Positions 28,330-38,900 of a stretch of DNA of 64,000 nucleotides are shown piece after piece. Position 1 is the stretch's first letter. Every line of letters begins with the position of its first letter. Position numbers and translations under genes: made by a program. The stretch lies in IMG/VR virus record IMGVR_UViG_3300034284_001183, positions 1-64,000 of that record. The stretch is one strand, 5' to 3'. The notes beneath the pieces were generated by a model. It saw only the letters and a list, made by a program, of their open reading frames with translations. It was not told the origin of the DNA and ran no database searches. Source of the DNA: a virus.

Positions 28330-30579
28330 ATGGAAAAAAACATTAGAATAGTTTTAAATGATAGCCAAACAAATGAAAGGATACAGGTAAACTTAGAAGA
28401 CGATTTCGATAATCTAGAAATTTTAAGTTTAAAGATATCCAGCACAGATGTTTATAGAAAATCATCATCTGATTTTGGGGTTATTGTTGGTAGGGTTCAG
28501 ACGACAAATGGTTATGGTTTGCAAAATGCTAGGGTATCGATATTTGTACCTATAACAGCTGATGACAAACTTAGACCTGAAATAACTGAATTATACCCAT
28601 TTGAAACTGTTAATGATCAATTTCCTAATGGAGTCAGATATAATTTATTGCCTAGAAATAGGAATCAAAACCCAAGTCATAGAGCTGTGGGTAATTTACC
28701 AAACGCAAATGATTTTGTTCACTATCCACAATATGTTGAGATAATGGAGAAGTATTATAAGTATACCGCAATAACAAATGATTCTGGTGATTATATGATA
28801 TTTGGTATACCCGTTGGTTCACATAATATTATGATGGATTTTGATCTTTTTGACACAAAAAGTTTTGAGCTATCCGCTAATGATTTGGTCGAAACAACAA
28901 CTCAATATACGAGTATACAAGCTATAGCAACATCAACAGGCACAGCAAATACCGCAGATATAAATCAAATACCAAATTATGTTTATCAAAAAAATGGTAC
29001 CTTTAATGTTGAGGTAAAAACAAACATTAATCAAATGCCTAATATCTTTAACGAGGTAAAACAAATTAATGTATCACCTTTTTGGGGTGATGATGTTGAG
29101 CATGATGTTGGTATCACAAGATGTGACTTCAAGGTTAATTACAAATATACACCGACTGCAATATTTTTTGGCTGGATTGGAAGCCCAAGCGCTGGTTATT
29201 ATATAAACGAAAACCATAATTTTTCACTTTATGGTGGCGAAGAACAAATAGAAGTTTTTGGATTTGATAAATTATTAAATCGTGACACATGTGAGATTTG
29301 GCCTCTTGATAACATGGTGGTTGTTGTTTATAGATTAGATGATAAACTAACACCAGGTAGTAGGGTTAGAGTTGGTGCTTTTAAAGCTGAAAAGGGTACA
29401 GGTATATTTAGGGTATCATTACCAATGTACATGGATTATTACAAACTAACTCAATTTGGTGATCTAGTACCAACCGATGATACCGAAAATAGCATACCAA
29501 CAAAAGGTTATTACGCATTTGAGTTATATGAAAACGGAGAAGCTTTCCAAACCAGAATACCTTGGGGTGGATTTAAATTAGCACTAACACCAGGTATAAG
29601 AATACCAGCATCAACAGCTGGCGAGCCATTAACTGGTGGATGGGAAGGCACCAAAAACGGTTTATTTGAATATGATTTAATTAATAAAAGACGAAAATTT
29701 TATACATTAAAAACTAGGTATAATAAACATAGAAACGATAATGTTTCATTGGTTGGTAGTGAATTAACATATTTTCCGTCAATAAACATTAATAAAGATG
29801 TTGAATGGAATTTTCCTTTAAGTAGGGAAGAAGCTATTTACGTTAATACTGTTGAGATAATTGGTTCAGCTTTAATACCAAGATATCTTATTGATGTCGC
29901 ACCTGGGTTTGATAGAGATAAGATTGATTACACAAATGAGGCTTATGATAAAAATTATGATCCAGCTATGATTTTCCCTAAAAACGTATTGAATTTAATA
30001 TGGATACCGCCAGCCAATTCTTATAGCGAAAAGGTTAGGGACCACGAATACCACACTGGTATAGGTTCTGGGTTATCTGGTTTAAATCAGGGTAACGTGT
30101 TTAGTGAAATATTTAATGGTAATGATTTTGTGAACCAAGCTACCAATGAAAATTTTTATGGTGATAGCAGAACCTATAATTTTGGCGATAATTCAGACGG
30201 GCCTTTAAATTTAAGTTTATTTGCTGTTGAGCTAGCTAAAAGCGATGAAGCGACAACAAACGATGGTGGGGTCCACAGAAGATTTACGCAAGCATATAGT
30301 CCTAACTTTACGTTTGGGTCATTTATATCGTCAACAGATTTTCAAAACAAATTTCCTGTTTTAGAAACCTCAATATATGATATTACAGATGAATTAAAAG
30401 AATTAATAGATAATAAGGTTTATACTTCATACGGTTTTTATACTGGTAATGCAGCGCCAACAACATTTAATCCAGATATATCAAATAGATACAAAGGGAA
30501 TTATTATTATTTTGGTTATTGGGATGGTGCGAATGGATTAAGATCGATAGAAAAAAATTATTTTACAAATAATGAGTGA
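28330..30579 (+). CDS. Baseplate structural protein with a carboxypeptidase-regulatory-like (Ig-type) domain
   Basis: The 749-residue protein has an N-terminal stretch with GVIVGRVQTTNGYGLQNARV and, after an insert, AITNDSGDYMIFGIPVGSHN. This is the pattern of the CarbopepD_reg-like beta-sandwich, a fold used as a scaffold in many Bacteroidetes surface proteins. There is no peptidase catalytic site. The rest is beta-rich with many aromatics (FGWIGSPSAGYYINENHNFS), as expected of an outer wedge protein. It follows gp6 and overlaps the next gene by 8 bases. A gp7-like wedge role is possible from position, but sequence alone does not show it. Confidence 0.6.
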   Translation: MEKNIRIVLNDSQTNERIQVNLEDDFDNLEILSLKISSTDVYRKSSSDFGVIVGRVQTTNGYGLQNARVSIFVPITADDKLRPEITELYPFETVNDQFPNGVRYNLLPRNRNQNPSHRAVGNLPNANDFVHYPQYVEIMEKYYKYTAITNDSGDYMIFGIPVGSHNIMMDFDLFDTKSFELSANDLVETTTQYTSIQAIATSTGTANTADINQIPNYVYQKNGTFNVEVKTNINQMPNIFNEVKQINVSPFWGDDVEHDVGITRCDFKVNYKYTPTAIFFGWIGSPSAGYYINENHNFSLYGGEEQIEVFGFDKLLNRDTCEIWPLDNMVVVVYRLDDKLTPGSRVRVGAFKAEKGTGIFRVSLPMYMDYYKLTQFGDLVPTDDTENSIPTKGYYAFELYENGEAFQTRIPWGGFKLALTPGIRIPASTAGEPLTGGWEGTKNGLFEYDLINKRRKFYTLKTRYNKHRNDNVSLVGSELTYFPSININKDVEWNFPLSREEAIYVNTVEIIGSALIPRYLIDVAPGFDRDKIDYTNEAYDKNYDPAMIFPKNVLNLIWIPPANSYSEKVRDHEYHTGIGSGLSGLNQGNVFSEIFNGNDFVNQATNENFYGDSRTYNFGDNSDGPLNLSLFAVELAKSDEATTNDGGVHRRFTQAYSPNFTFGSFISSTDFQNKFPVLETSIYDITDELKELIDNKVYTSYGFYTGNAAPTTFNPDISNRYKGNYYYFGYWDGANGLRSIEKNYFTNNE

Positions 30580-32245
30580 TATTGTTGAAGTATTAGGTTC
30601 AAAAAAGTTTTTTGGTGCAACCAACGAAACATTAAAATCTAGAATTATACTGGAACAACCTGCTATGGTTAGAAATGAATATAATTTATTTACTAACGTA
30701 TCACAGGATGACCAGTTTGTTAAAGAAAAGAATGAAAACCTAAAATATAAAATTTATGGTACAATATCACCTATTGTTTCAAAAGAAATACACTATAGGC
30801 GTATAAAAATAAACGTTGATAAAAATATTTTTACTTTTAATAAAAATAATTGGTCTGTTGTTTTAGCAATACCAGTTAAATTTAATTCAGCAAAAGGTAA
30901 AAAGGAGTATGCTATAAAATATACTTCAGCAAATGGTAATACAAGTAAAATATTTAATATTGATTTTTCAAAAGGTTTACCAGCTAGTGTGATGCACCCT
31001 AACCCTAAAACATCTGACAAAAGAGCATCTTTTTTATTGCATTTTGAACATAATTTTTTGGTTGGTGATACGGTTTATATAAGAAGTGAGGATACACTTA
31101 AATTAGCGAGTGGTTCATATAACATTGTAAATGTTAATGGTAATAAAATCACAATAGATTTTCCGATGTCAAGTAATACCTTTTACACATCTGTGGCACA
31201 GGAAAACCAATCATTACCTAACATTAACACCGCAGCAACTTTAATGGGCATTGAAACAGCAACAGCAACAAATTCGTATACTGGGGTTATAAGAAACGTT
31301 CAAACAACTGATAATACAACATTATTAAATGCTCTAAAAAAACCAAGACCAGCACCATATGATTTAATACAACCAAATTTTTTTATATCTAAAGTTGTTG
31401 ACAATGAAGTATTAGAATATTACGTTAAACAAATAAAAATTGTTAAAATAGCGGATGACCTAGATCAATGCGGTTTCTCTAACAACCTTTTTAATAACGG
31501 GTTGGTCAATTACTATTTTACTGATGATTTAGATATAAATGATTTGTATGATAATAAAAATGAACCAATAACTGAATGTTATCTTGGTATTATAAAAAAT
31601 GGGCCGACAAAAACAAATGCGTTTGAAGCCGTTGAATCTAATTTTAATTATTTAATTGATTATACAAATACTGGTGAGGGTATAAAAACAGTGGCTGAAA
31701 AATCAACATCTGATGTCTCAGATAAACCAGATTTAAATAATGTCTTAGATTATGGTATTTGCGAATATTCTTCTGAGTCATTAACCGAAACCTTAATATC
31801 ACCAATAATGCATAATTTTTTCCATAATGATATTATATTCAAATATCAACCATTTTATGAGATAAAATTAAGGTTAAAATCAACATATGTGGAAGACTCC
31901 ACATCAAATAAATTTATACCAACGTATGCTGTTTACAGTAGAAAAAATGATAAATTTATTTGGAAAGATATATTAGATCTTGGTTTTTCTAATGATGAAG
32001 GTAATTTAATAGATTTTCCCTTTTTAAATGGTAGTAGATATGTTTACCAAAAGTTAAATTTCCATGTTTTAAGTGAAAAAAATAAAACTAAGAAATATGT
32101 TTTAAATGTTAATGATATAACAAATATTGATTCAGTTAATGTTACCGTTGATTATATTAGAAATATTACTGATGATTTATTTGGTGACAATAATGACGAT
32201 ACTAATAATGATTCATTCCAAACTTATACCGATAAGATATGTTAA
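30572..32245 (+). CDS. Tail/baseplate structural protein, unknown family
   Basis: The 557-residue product has no recognisable enzyme or membrane motif. Residues ~85-220 read as alternating strands (NWSVVLAIPVKFNS, FLLHFEHNFLVGDTVYIRS, GSYNIVNVNGNKITIDFP), suggesting a beta-domain. The end is acidic and asparagine-rich (DDLFGDNNDDTNND). It lies in a run of overlapping structural genes, overlapping both neighbours by 7-8 bases, so it is probably made in stoichiometry with them. I assign it to the baseplate/tail periphery by position only. Confidence 0.5.
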   Translation: MSDIVEVLGSKKFFGATNETLKSRIILEQPAMVRNEYNLFTNVSQDDQFVKEKNENLKYKIYGTISPIVSKEIHYRRIKINVDKNIFTFNKNNWSVVLAIPVKFNSAKGKKEYAIKYTSANGNTSKIFNIDFSKGLPASVMHPNPKTSDKRASFLLHFEHNFLVGDTVYIRSEDTLKLASGSYNIVNVNGNKITIDFPMSSNTFYTSVAQENQSLPNINTAATLMGIETATATNSYTGVIRNVQTTDNTTLLNALKKPRPAPYDLIQPNFFISKVVDNEVLEYYVKQIKIVKIADDLDQCGFSNNLFNNGLVNYYFTDDLDINDLYDNKNEPITECYLGIIKNGPTKTNAFEAVESNFNYLIDYTNTGEGIKTVAEKSTSDVSDKPDLNNVLDYGICEYSSESLTETLISPIMHNFFHNDIIFKYQPFYEIKLRLKSTYVEDSTSNKFIPTYAVYSRKNDKFIWKDILDLGFSNDEGNLIDFPFLNGSRYVYQKLNFHVLSEKNKTKKYVLNVNDITNIDSVNVTVDYIRNITDDLFGDNNDDTNNDSFQTYTDKIC

Positions 32246-34281
32246 AAAAACCATTTAAAGAAAACACATCGTTAGTAACAAATTTATTTGCCTCTTCAGA
32301 GGATAATGCTTCTGACACTGATTTTGTGCTTCAAAAAATATTAGATATTGAGTCATTAACTAATATTAACAGCGTTATTGATTTTGAATCTATCGAATAT
32401 AAACATGTTAATAATAATGTTGAATTTGATATCTTTTTTTTACGATATCTTTTAAAAGATGAAATTAATGAAATAAAAAAGTATATTGAGCCATCTTTTA
32501 CTGATTACAGTAGTAAAGTACTTTCAATAAATACATCTGTTAAAAGCGAATTATTTGAGATAAGGGATAATAATGATTTAATAACCCCACAATTTGAGGG
32601 GACACTTGAATCAACTAGAACTGAAATAAACGATAGTAAACCATATGTTGTTACCGATCCATATGTTGAGTTAAGAAAAAATTACCCAGCAAAATCAGGG
32701 TACCCACATTTTTATAACACATTTGTTTTCCCATTTTGGGAAAAAAAAGATGTGTGGGTTGATTTAAAATACGGTTTTAATAACAAAACATATGCATATA
32801 ATTCTTTTTTGATTATTGAGATATATGACACCTATGAGGTTGAGACACAAAAAAGGGTAACAACAATACCCGTATATGTTTCAGACAGATACCTGTTTAA
32901 GGAAAAAAGAAAAACAGCCGATGGTATTACACAAAAAAGACCAGTTTTTAATTTATCAGAAGGTATTGATGGATATTCTTTTTTCTTCCTAAAAAAATAC
33001 ATTAAATCTGATTTTTATGCAAAATTTTATTTTTGGGATGCTTTAAGTGGTAAAAAAATACAATTTATACCGTCAGGAAAAAGTAACAATAAAAAGAAAT
33101 GGTTACAGGACGTTGAAATTTTCGATCAAAAAGATTTGTATTTAAAATATGAAATTGATTATACAAATAAAAAATACAAAATTTTTGATTTAAATAATAC
33201 AACAGGTAATTTTGATGTAGAAATCGATAAAATTGATTTATATGAATTTTCTTATGACGATTACTGGTCAAAGGTTTTTGTTGGAAATACACAACCAACA
33301 AATACAACAACAACACAAACTGTTCCAGTGTATACGGATATACTACCCTTTAAAGATAAAATCTTTGGTAAGTATTATTTAACAGATACAAAGTATCTTA
33401 CAACAAAACAAGGTCTTATGAGTGAACAGGAAGTTGTTGAAGTATCTGTTCAAACAACAACTGAGTATGATCCTGAAATGGGGTATACAACAACATATGT
33501 TCCCTACGGTAATTATTATGGTTATTTTCTTGAAATAGCTAATAATATTAATGTAAAAACAATAGGTTTATTAAACATAAGGGAAGTAAAGTGTGGTGAT
33601 ACGGATATAAAAGGATCTAAAAAAACAATAGAACCTATCAGATTAAAAAATATAAACTCGACCAAGGGCTTTTCAATTGACAGTATTTTACTAGAGGGTG
33701 TTAAATTTACATCAAATGAGCTGAGTGTTGATTTATCAAATACAGGTACATTATCGTATACAAACCAAAATTTATATACGGAAACACATGTCTTACCAAA
33801 AACAAATAGTAAAAAAACTTTTAGTTATTTTGATAATTTATTTAGTTACGCTTTTGACCAATATAAATTAAAAGTTCGTGGTGAACAACAGACCTTTAAT
33901 CAGGATATTTACAATAATTTATACCAAAGAATTTTTGCTAATATGAGTGTATTGGAAAACCGAATTAACCCACCCCAAAATACTTCAGGTCCAGGTGATG
34001 AATATAATTCACAAAATCTCGTACAAAAATTAAAAACCGACCCCTCATTTAAAGAACAAACCTTTGCCTTAACAGCTAGCACTGGATCGAAAAAAATATT
34101 ATATAATGAGGAAATGGTAATATCACTTGATCTTGTTTTTGGTAAATTAGGCCTATTTTATTCTGGTATTATTAAGGAGATGAATATTAAAGGCGCATTG
34201 GTTATTAACTACAGTGAATTAAATAATGAGGATTCATTAACCTACAAAATAAGCATACCAATTAATATTGACATAAAATAA
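32239..34281 (+). CDS. Tail/baseplate structural protein, unknown family
   Basis: The 680-residue product shows no catalytic motif. It is rich in lysine, tyrosine and asparagine. Residues ~150-280 contain beta-type stretches (YNTFVFPFWEKKDVWVDLKY, FYAKFYFWDALSGKKIQF) and the last 80 residues have a SLDLVFGKLGLFYSGIIKEM segment that could be a domain boundary. The stop and the next start share one base (TAATG), which suggests termination-reinitiation. Its role in the tail is inferred from the neighbouring genes. Confidence 0.5.
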   Translation: MLKKPFKENTSLVTNLFASSEDNASDTDFVLQKILDIESLTNINSVIDFESIEYKHVNNNVEFDIFFLRYLLKDEINEIKKYIEPSFTDYSSKVLSINTSVKSELFEIRDNNDLITPQFEGTLESTRTEINDSKPYVVTDPYVELRKNYPAKSGYPHFYNTFVFPFWEKKDVWVDLKYGFNNKTYAYNSFLIIEIYDTYEVETQKRVTTIPVYVSDRYLFKEKRKTADGITQKRPVFNLSEGIDGYSFFFLKKYIKSDFYAKFYFWDALSGKKIQFIPSGKSNNKKKWLQDVEIFDQKDLYLKYEIDYTNKKYKIFDLNNTTGNFDVEIDKIDLYEFSYDDYWSKVFVGNTQPTNTTTTQTVPVYTDILPFKDKIFGKYYLTDTKYLTTKQGLMSEQEVVEVSVQTTTEYDPEMGYTTTYVPYGNYYGYFLEIANNINVKTIGLLNIREVKCGDTDIKGSKKTIEPIRLKNINSTKGFSIDSILLEGVKFTSNELSVDLSNTGTLSYTNQNLYTETHVLPKTNSKKTFSYFDNLFSYAFDQYKLKVRGEQQTFNQDIYNNLYQRIFANMSVLENRINPPQNTSGPGDEYNSQNLVQKLKTDPSFKEQTFALTASTGSKKILYNEEMVISLDLVFGKLGLFYSGIIKEMNIKGALVINYSELNNEDSLTYKISIPINIDIK

Positions 34282-35066
34282 TGACAACAATTTTAATTAA
34301 TGGTGAAAATAGGGTTATTAACCTATACCTTGAGTCAAAAATTGACCCAAACGGATCCTTTGTTTTACCCTATTATTACGAATCAAGCGATAAAATAGCA
34401 CAGATTGAATCAACAATAGTTGATAATAAATTATATGCGTCTGCTAAACCAACCAAAAATTATGTTAGTAACACAACTGACATTTCAACAATTGAACAGG
34501 TTAAAACACATTTTTTACCATCCCCAGATAAATATTTTATTGAAGGTGTAACTGACACCAAATTTTCATTATTGGACCTTAGTTACCCTAAAAATGTGGC
34601 TTTAAGACAATATGAAAGTGAAAACGGAAAAAACTTCACTAGTACTGATTTAAATACGTCCACAGCAACCACACCACCAGATAATATTAGAGTTGGAAAA
34701 AGAATTGAGGTAAGTGGTACAAATGTCGTTGGAATGATTTTATTGGAATCTGCGGCCAGAATTGAATATGTTTTGTATTTAGATACACCAAATCCTATAT
34801 TATATGTTGATAATGCTGTTGGAAATACTATATTTAAATATATGAGAAATAATTTGGGTGAAATCGTTAGACCAGGATTAAATTATTATTCTGACATGGT
34901 TGACGAACCAAAAGTTTTATCCGAAGTATTTATAGACAGAGGAACAAATAATGCGTTTGAACCAATGAGAAAACTAAAAAATATTAAGGATTTAAATGAA
35001 TTGGTAAAAACAGGATTTGGATACTACAAAATAAACACAAGAGGATATAATTTTAAAGATCAATAA
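34281..35066 (+). CDS. Small tail/baseplate structural protein, unknown
   Basis: The 261-residue protein starts with TTILINGENRVINLYLES and contains a beta-strand stretch GMILLESAARIEYVLYLDTP near residues 150-170. There are no cysteines and no signal peptide. It begins on the last base of the previous stop codon and ends 2 bases before the next start, so it is part of the same translationally coupled run. I do not recognise a family. A wedge-linker or fibre-connector role would fit its position. Confidence 0.5.
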   Translation: MTTILINGENRVINLYLESKIDPNGSFVLPYYYESSDKIAQIESTIVDNKLYASAKPTKNYVSNTTDISTIEQVKTHFLPSPDKYFIEGVTDTKFSLLDLSYPKNVALRQYESENGKNFTSTDLNTSTATTPPDNIRVGKRIEVSGTNVVGMILLESAARIEYVLYLDTPNPILYVDNAVGNTIFKYMRNNLGEIVRPGLNYYSDMVDEPKVLSEVFIDRGTNNAFEPMRKLKNIKDLNELVKTGFGYYKINTRGYNFKDQ

Positions 35067-35068
35067 AT

Positions 35069-35962
35069 ATGGCAATTGGTGTATATGGTGTTAAAAGACC
35101 AGCAGATGTTGACCCTTCAGATATAGAAGTTATTGTTTTATATAGTAAAACAAGAAATTCAACTGAGACGCAAACTATCACAAAATTAAAGGGTACTGAT
35201 GTTATCAAACAAGTATTCGACCCAACCAATGCCGTTGAGGTTTTGGGTGGTATGTATAATTTAGAGCTACCTAAAACAGTTTTTAATGCAAGAGGTTTTT
35301 ATACTGTTTACATTAGACCTGCGCAAATAAGATTACAAATTGAAGATTGTGCTGAATTAGCAACTTTTCCAGACATAAAAGGTCTTGTATTTAATACAGC
35401 AAACGTACCAACTGAATTTAGAAGCAAATTCACTAATAACGGTTTAGACGGTTATAGAATAGAGTATTTAAACGAAAACGGTAGTAAACAATCGAATATT
35501 TATAGAATTGTTACATCTTCTTTTATTGTAGAACCAGTACAGGCGGACACACCAAATAGTTCTGTAAAAACAATTAAATATACCTACAATAATGTCGGAT
35601 CACTATTGTTCTGCACGGTAACACCAAATGCGGCACCAAGTTTTAAACCTACGGCAACACCATTTATTGGTTATAAAGGTCAAAGTGCTATAATAACAAG
35701 TACAAGTTTTACACCACAAATACTTGAAGTTGAATTGGTTAACTATGACGCTGAAAGTTTAGCAATTGCTTTATATTCCGATCAAACCAAATCAATGGAA
35801 GATGGTATATACACATTGTATGATTTTGATGGTAATATCTACGCTCAATATGATTTATATGAGATTAAAGATAGTACAGATAAAAAATTGTATGAGGTTA
35901 GAACAAAAAGAAATAATATAGACACAACAAAAGGTTTAAATAATATAGTAGGAAATGGCTAA
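35069..35962 (+). CDS. Tail structural protein, unknown; beta-sandwich-like
   Basis: The 297-residue protein begins AIGVYGVKRPADVDPSDIEV and has strand-rich stretches (GGMYNLELPKTVFNARGFYT, VYIRPAQIRLQIEDC). Residue composition and pattern suggest one or two Ig-like domains. It overlaps the start of the 2472-residue gene by 8 bases. Close coupling to that very large protein suggests they are assembled together, but this is inference. No similarity is clear enough to name it. Confidence 0.5.
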   Translation: MAIGVYGVKRPADVDPSDIEVIVLYSKTRNSTETQTITKLKGTDVIKQVFDPTNAVEVLGGMYNLELPKTVFNARGFYTVYIRPAQIRLQIEDCAELATFPDIKGLVFNTANVPTEFRSKFTNNGLDGYRIEYLNENGSKQSNIYRIVTSSFIVEPVQADTPNSSVKTIKYTYNNVGSLLFCTVTPNAAPSFKPTATPFIGYKGQSAIITSTSFTPQILEVELVNYDAESLAIALYSDQTKSMEDGIYTLYDFDGNIYAQYDLYEIKDSTDKKLYEVRTKRNNIDTTKGLNNIVGNG

Positions 35963-38900
35963 TCTTAGTTACTCAAACACACCATTAATAGCCGATTTAT
36001 ACGATACTCCAGAAGCGGCAATCGCAGCTTCGGCTAATCTAGGTTGTAGTGGATACAGAACGTATAACATTAACGGTCAAAATAAATATGTCCCTTGTTC
36101 GACATATTTGGCTTATGAACAGGCTTTAAAGTTTGTAAAAAGACAGGGTGTTTTAAATGCGATATCTGGTAAAGGTAATATCGGTGATAAAGCCGTTGGT
36201 TTGCAATTCGCAAATAGCAATAATGAAATATCTGGTGACCCATTTTTTACGTTAGGTAATTTTTCGATTAACACTAGTGTTTCGCAAAAACCAGCTGTTG
36301 GTAAAACGGCAAAAATTAGCCCTGAAACAAGAACTTATACAGCGGCATCAATCAATGATTTAAATCCCAATAAAAATACGGATGCAACAACCAATTTGGT
36401 TGATACGATTAACGCTAAAATTGAAAATAATTTAACAGTAACAATTCTTTTTGATAAGAAAAAATTAGAGAATTATGTTTTATATTCTCCATTAAAAGAA
36501 ACTGTTAAAAATACGATTGTTGAGATTTCACAAAAATACCCAGCATCCCTTAAATTAAACGTAATAAGTTTATTATCACCAACAGTAAGTGATTATAGTT
36601 ATAACACTGATAAGGACACCTCTGAGTTTAAGATAAACATAAATAATATTGAAAACCCGTTTGGTATTGAATATACCGTAATTGGTACCACAATAACTGA
36701 TGACGCTAATATAACCCCACTTAGAAATTTTTCTAAAAAATACAGTGATTTTGTACTTTATTATAATGATACTGAATATAAGATATTAAATGTAACCTTA
36801 CCGAGTTCAAAAACTGACACCGATAACGGTATTTATTTGGTTGTTCAGGGTAACCCATTTGATGGTGTGGCTAATAACGATCAAACTGTTAATACAACAT
36901 TCTGGTTAAAGCCATCGTTAAAAAAATTCGATGAATTCCAAAGTAGTTTATCTGACATGGGTAAATTTTTAATGGATTATGATTATGAATTAAAAAGATA
37001 TATTTCAGTTATTAGATATACAAAGGTAACAGATTCTGGAGTTAGAATAAATACTGAAGAACAATTAATTTTCCCGCAATCGGATAAGCATAACATTGAT
37101 ATTTTTACTTCAGATTTTGATGCGTATCTAACAAAATTAAATCAAATATCAGATGATTTTGATGCAACAAAAACAAATTTAATTACTAGGTTTTTAACAA
37201 CAGATTCATTAAAAGAATTTGATACTGATGATAGGAGAATAAATTTAATGTTCGGACTTATCGGTAAGAACTTTGATAACATCAGAAAATACATTGATGG
37301 TATAACCTTCATGACAAATCTTACGTACGACAAAATTGAAAACATACCAGATTTGTTGGTTAAGAATTTTGGTAATATGCTTGGTTTTGAAACATATAAT
37401 GTTGAAGATGAGAACACAATCATTGAATCACTATTCAGTATAAAAGATCTTAATGTTGAACCTGGTTTAACCCCAGCTGAAATTGACATCGAATTATGGA
37501 GAAGAATCTTTATAAACGCTTATTATCTTTGGAAATCAAAAGGTACTAGAAAATCAATTGAATTTATTTTAAATTTGGTTGGTTTACCTGATTCTATTTT
37601 CGAGATTAATGAACATGTTTACATGGCTAGAAACCCAATTAATTATACTGATAAGTCATTTGAAATATATGGTGGTAATTATTCTGATGAGGTTTTATTA
37701 ACTTTATTACCTTTTGATAAAGACGGATACCCAACGGTGCCATACGATGTTAGATACCAAGAAAGTGGTTTTACAACAACAAATGATGGTAGAAATTTTG
37801 GTCCATATGATTTTGGTAAGCAATATATCCAGGCGTTTGAAAAAAGAGGTAACGTAAGTATTTTTACAGTTGACAGATATACTGATAACGTAAAATCATG
37901 GGTTTATAGTACTGAAGAAGTTTTAAGATTATCAGAAGATTCTGTTGGATACACGGAATACTATGAACCACATTCTAAATTAGTTATCAACTCCAAAGAG
38001 CTAGAAGTTTATTTAGCGTCTGATAAAATATTTGATTTATCGGTTTATAGATATTATAACAGAAATGCTGTTGATATTAATAGTGATTTAACGTTCACTT
38101 TTGTACCGACAATAAATGGTGGTGATTTAACTTTTAATCAGTTTTTACAAAAATCACTTGATAATTACATCAAACCAGATAACAGAAAAACAATTAAAAC
38201 GTATCCAACGTTAACCAAGATATATTATGATTATCTAAACAGTGTTTCGTCACCAATGACAAATACAAAAGATTTAGAGTTCTTAAGTTATTTTGATTCA
38301 TCTTGGGTTAAGTTAGTACAACAATTTACACCAGCAACAACAATATTAAACGCTGGTAAAAAAATACAGAACTCCAAGTTCATGGATAATAAATTTATCT
38401 ATAAACATGGTTTAAATAATAGTCTTAGTTGGTTAGGTACAGACGGATCTGAGTTTCAAGATTTAGCTAAAAAAACGGTTAATCAAGGCTTAACAAATCC
38501 TTTCAGCCCGATTGGTATTAAAAAATTACCAATTGCTGGTGAATCGTCAACATTTACGTTGGTAGGGTTAAAGGGTAAAAATTACTTGGGTTATGACCCA
38601 ACAATTAGTGAATACTTTGGTTTTTATTATGGTATTGAAGAAGCTTGCGCTTCTGAGGTTCAAATATATAAATGGGAAAAAAATGTAAACTATGGTGATG
38701 ATGCTATTTACGGTGGCAATATAAACACTGGTTCTGGTGATAGAAAAGGCGTTTATGTTACATATGATAATAATCTTTATAGATTAAACACTGATCAAAT
38801 GCATGTTTCTGGATATACAATTAACACAGACCCAACCCCGTATACAGATAATTTTATATATTTGGAACAAGGTTTAGGTAATCCTGACACAGAAACAATA

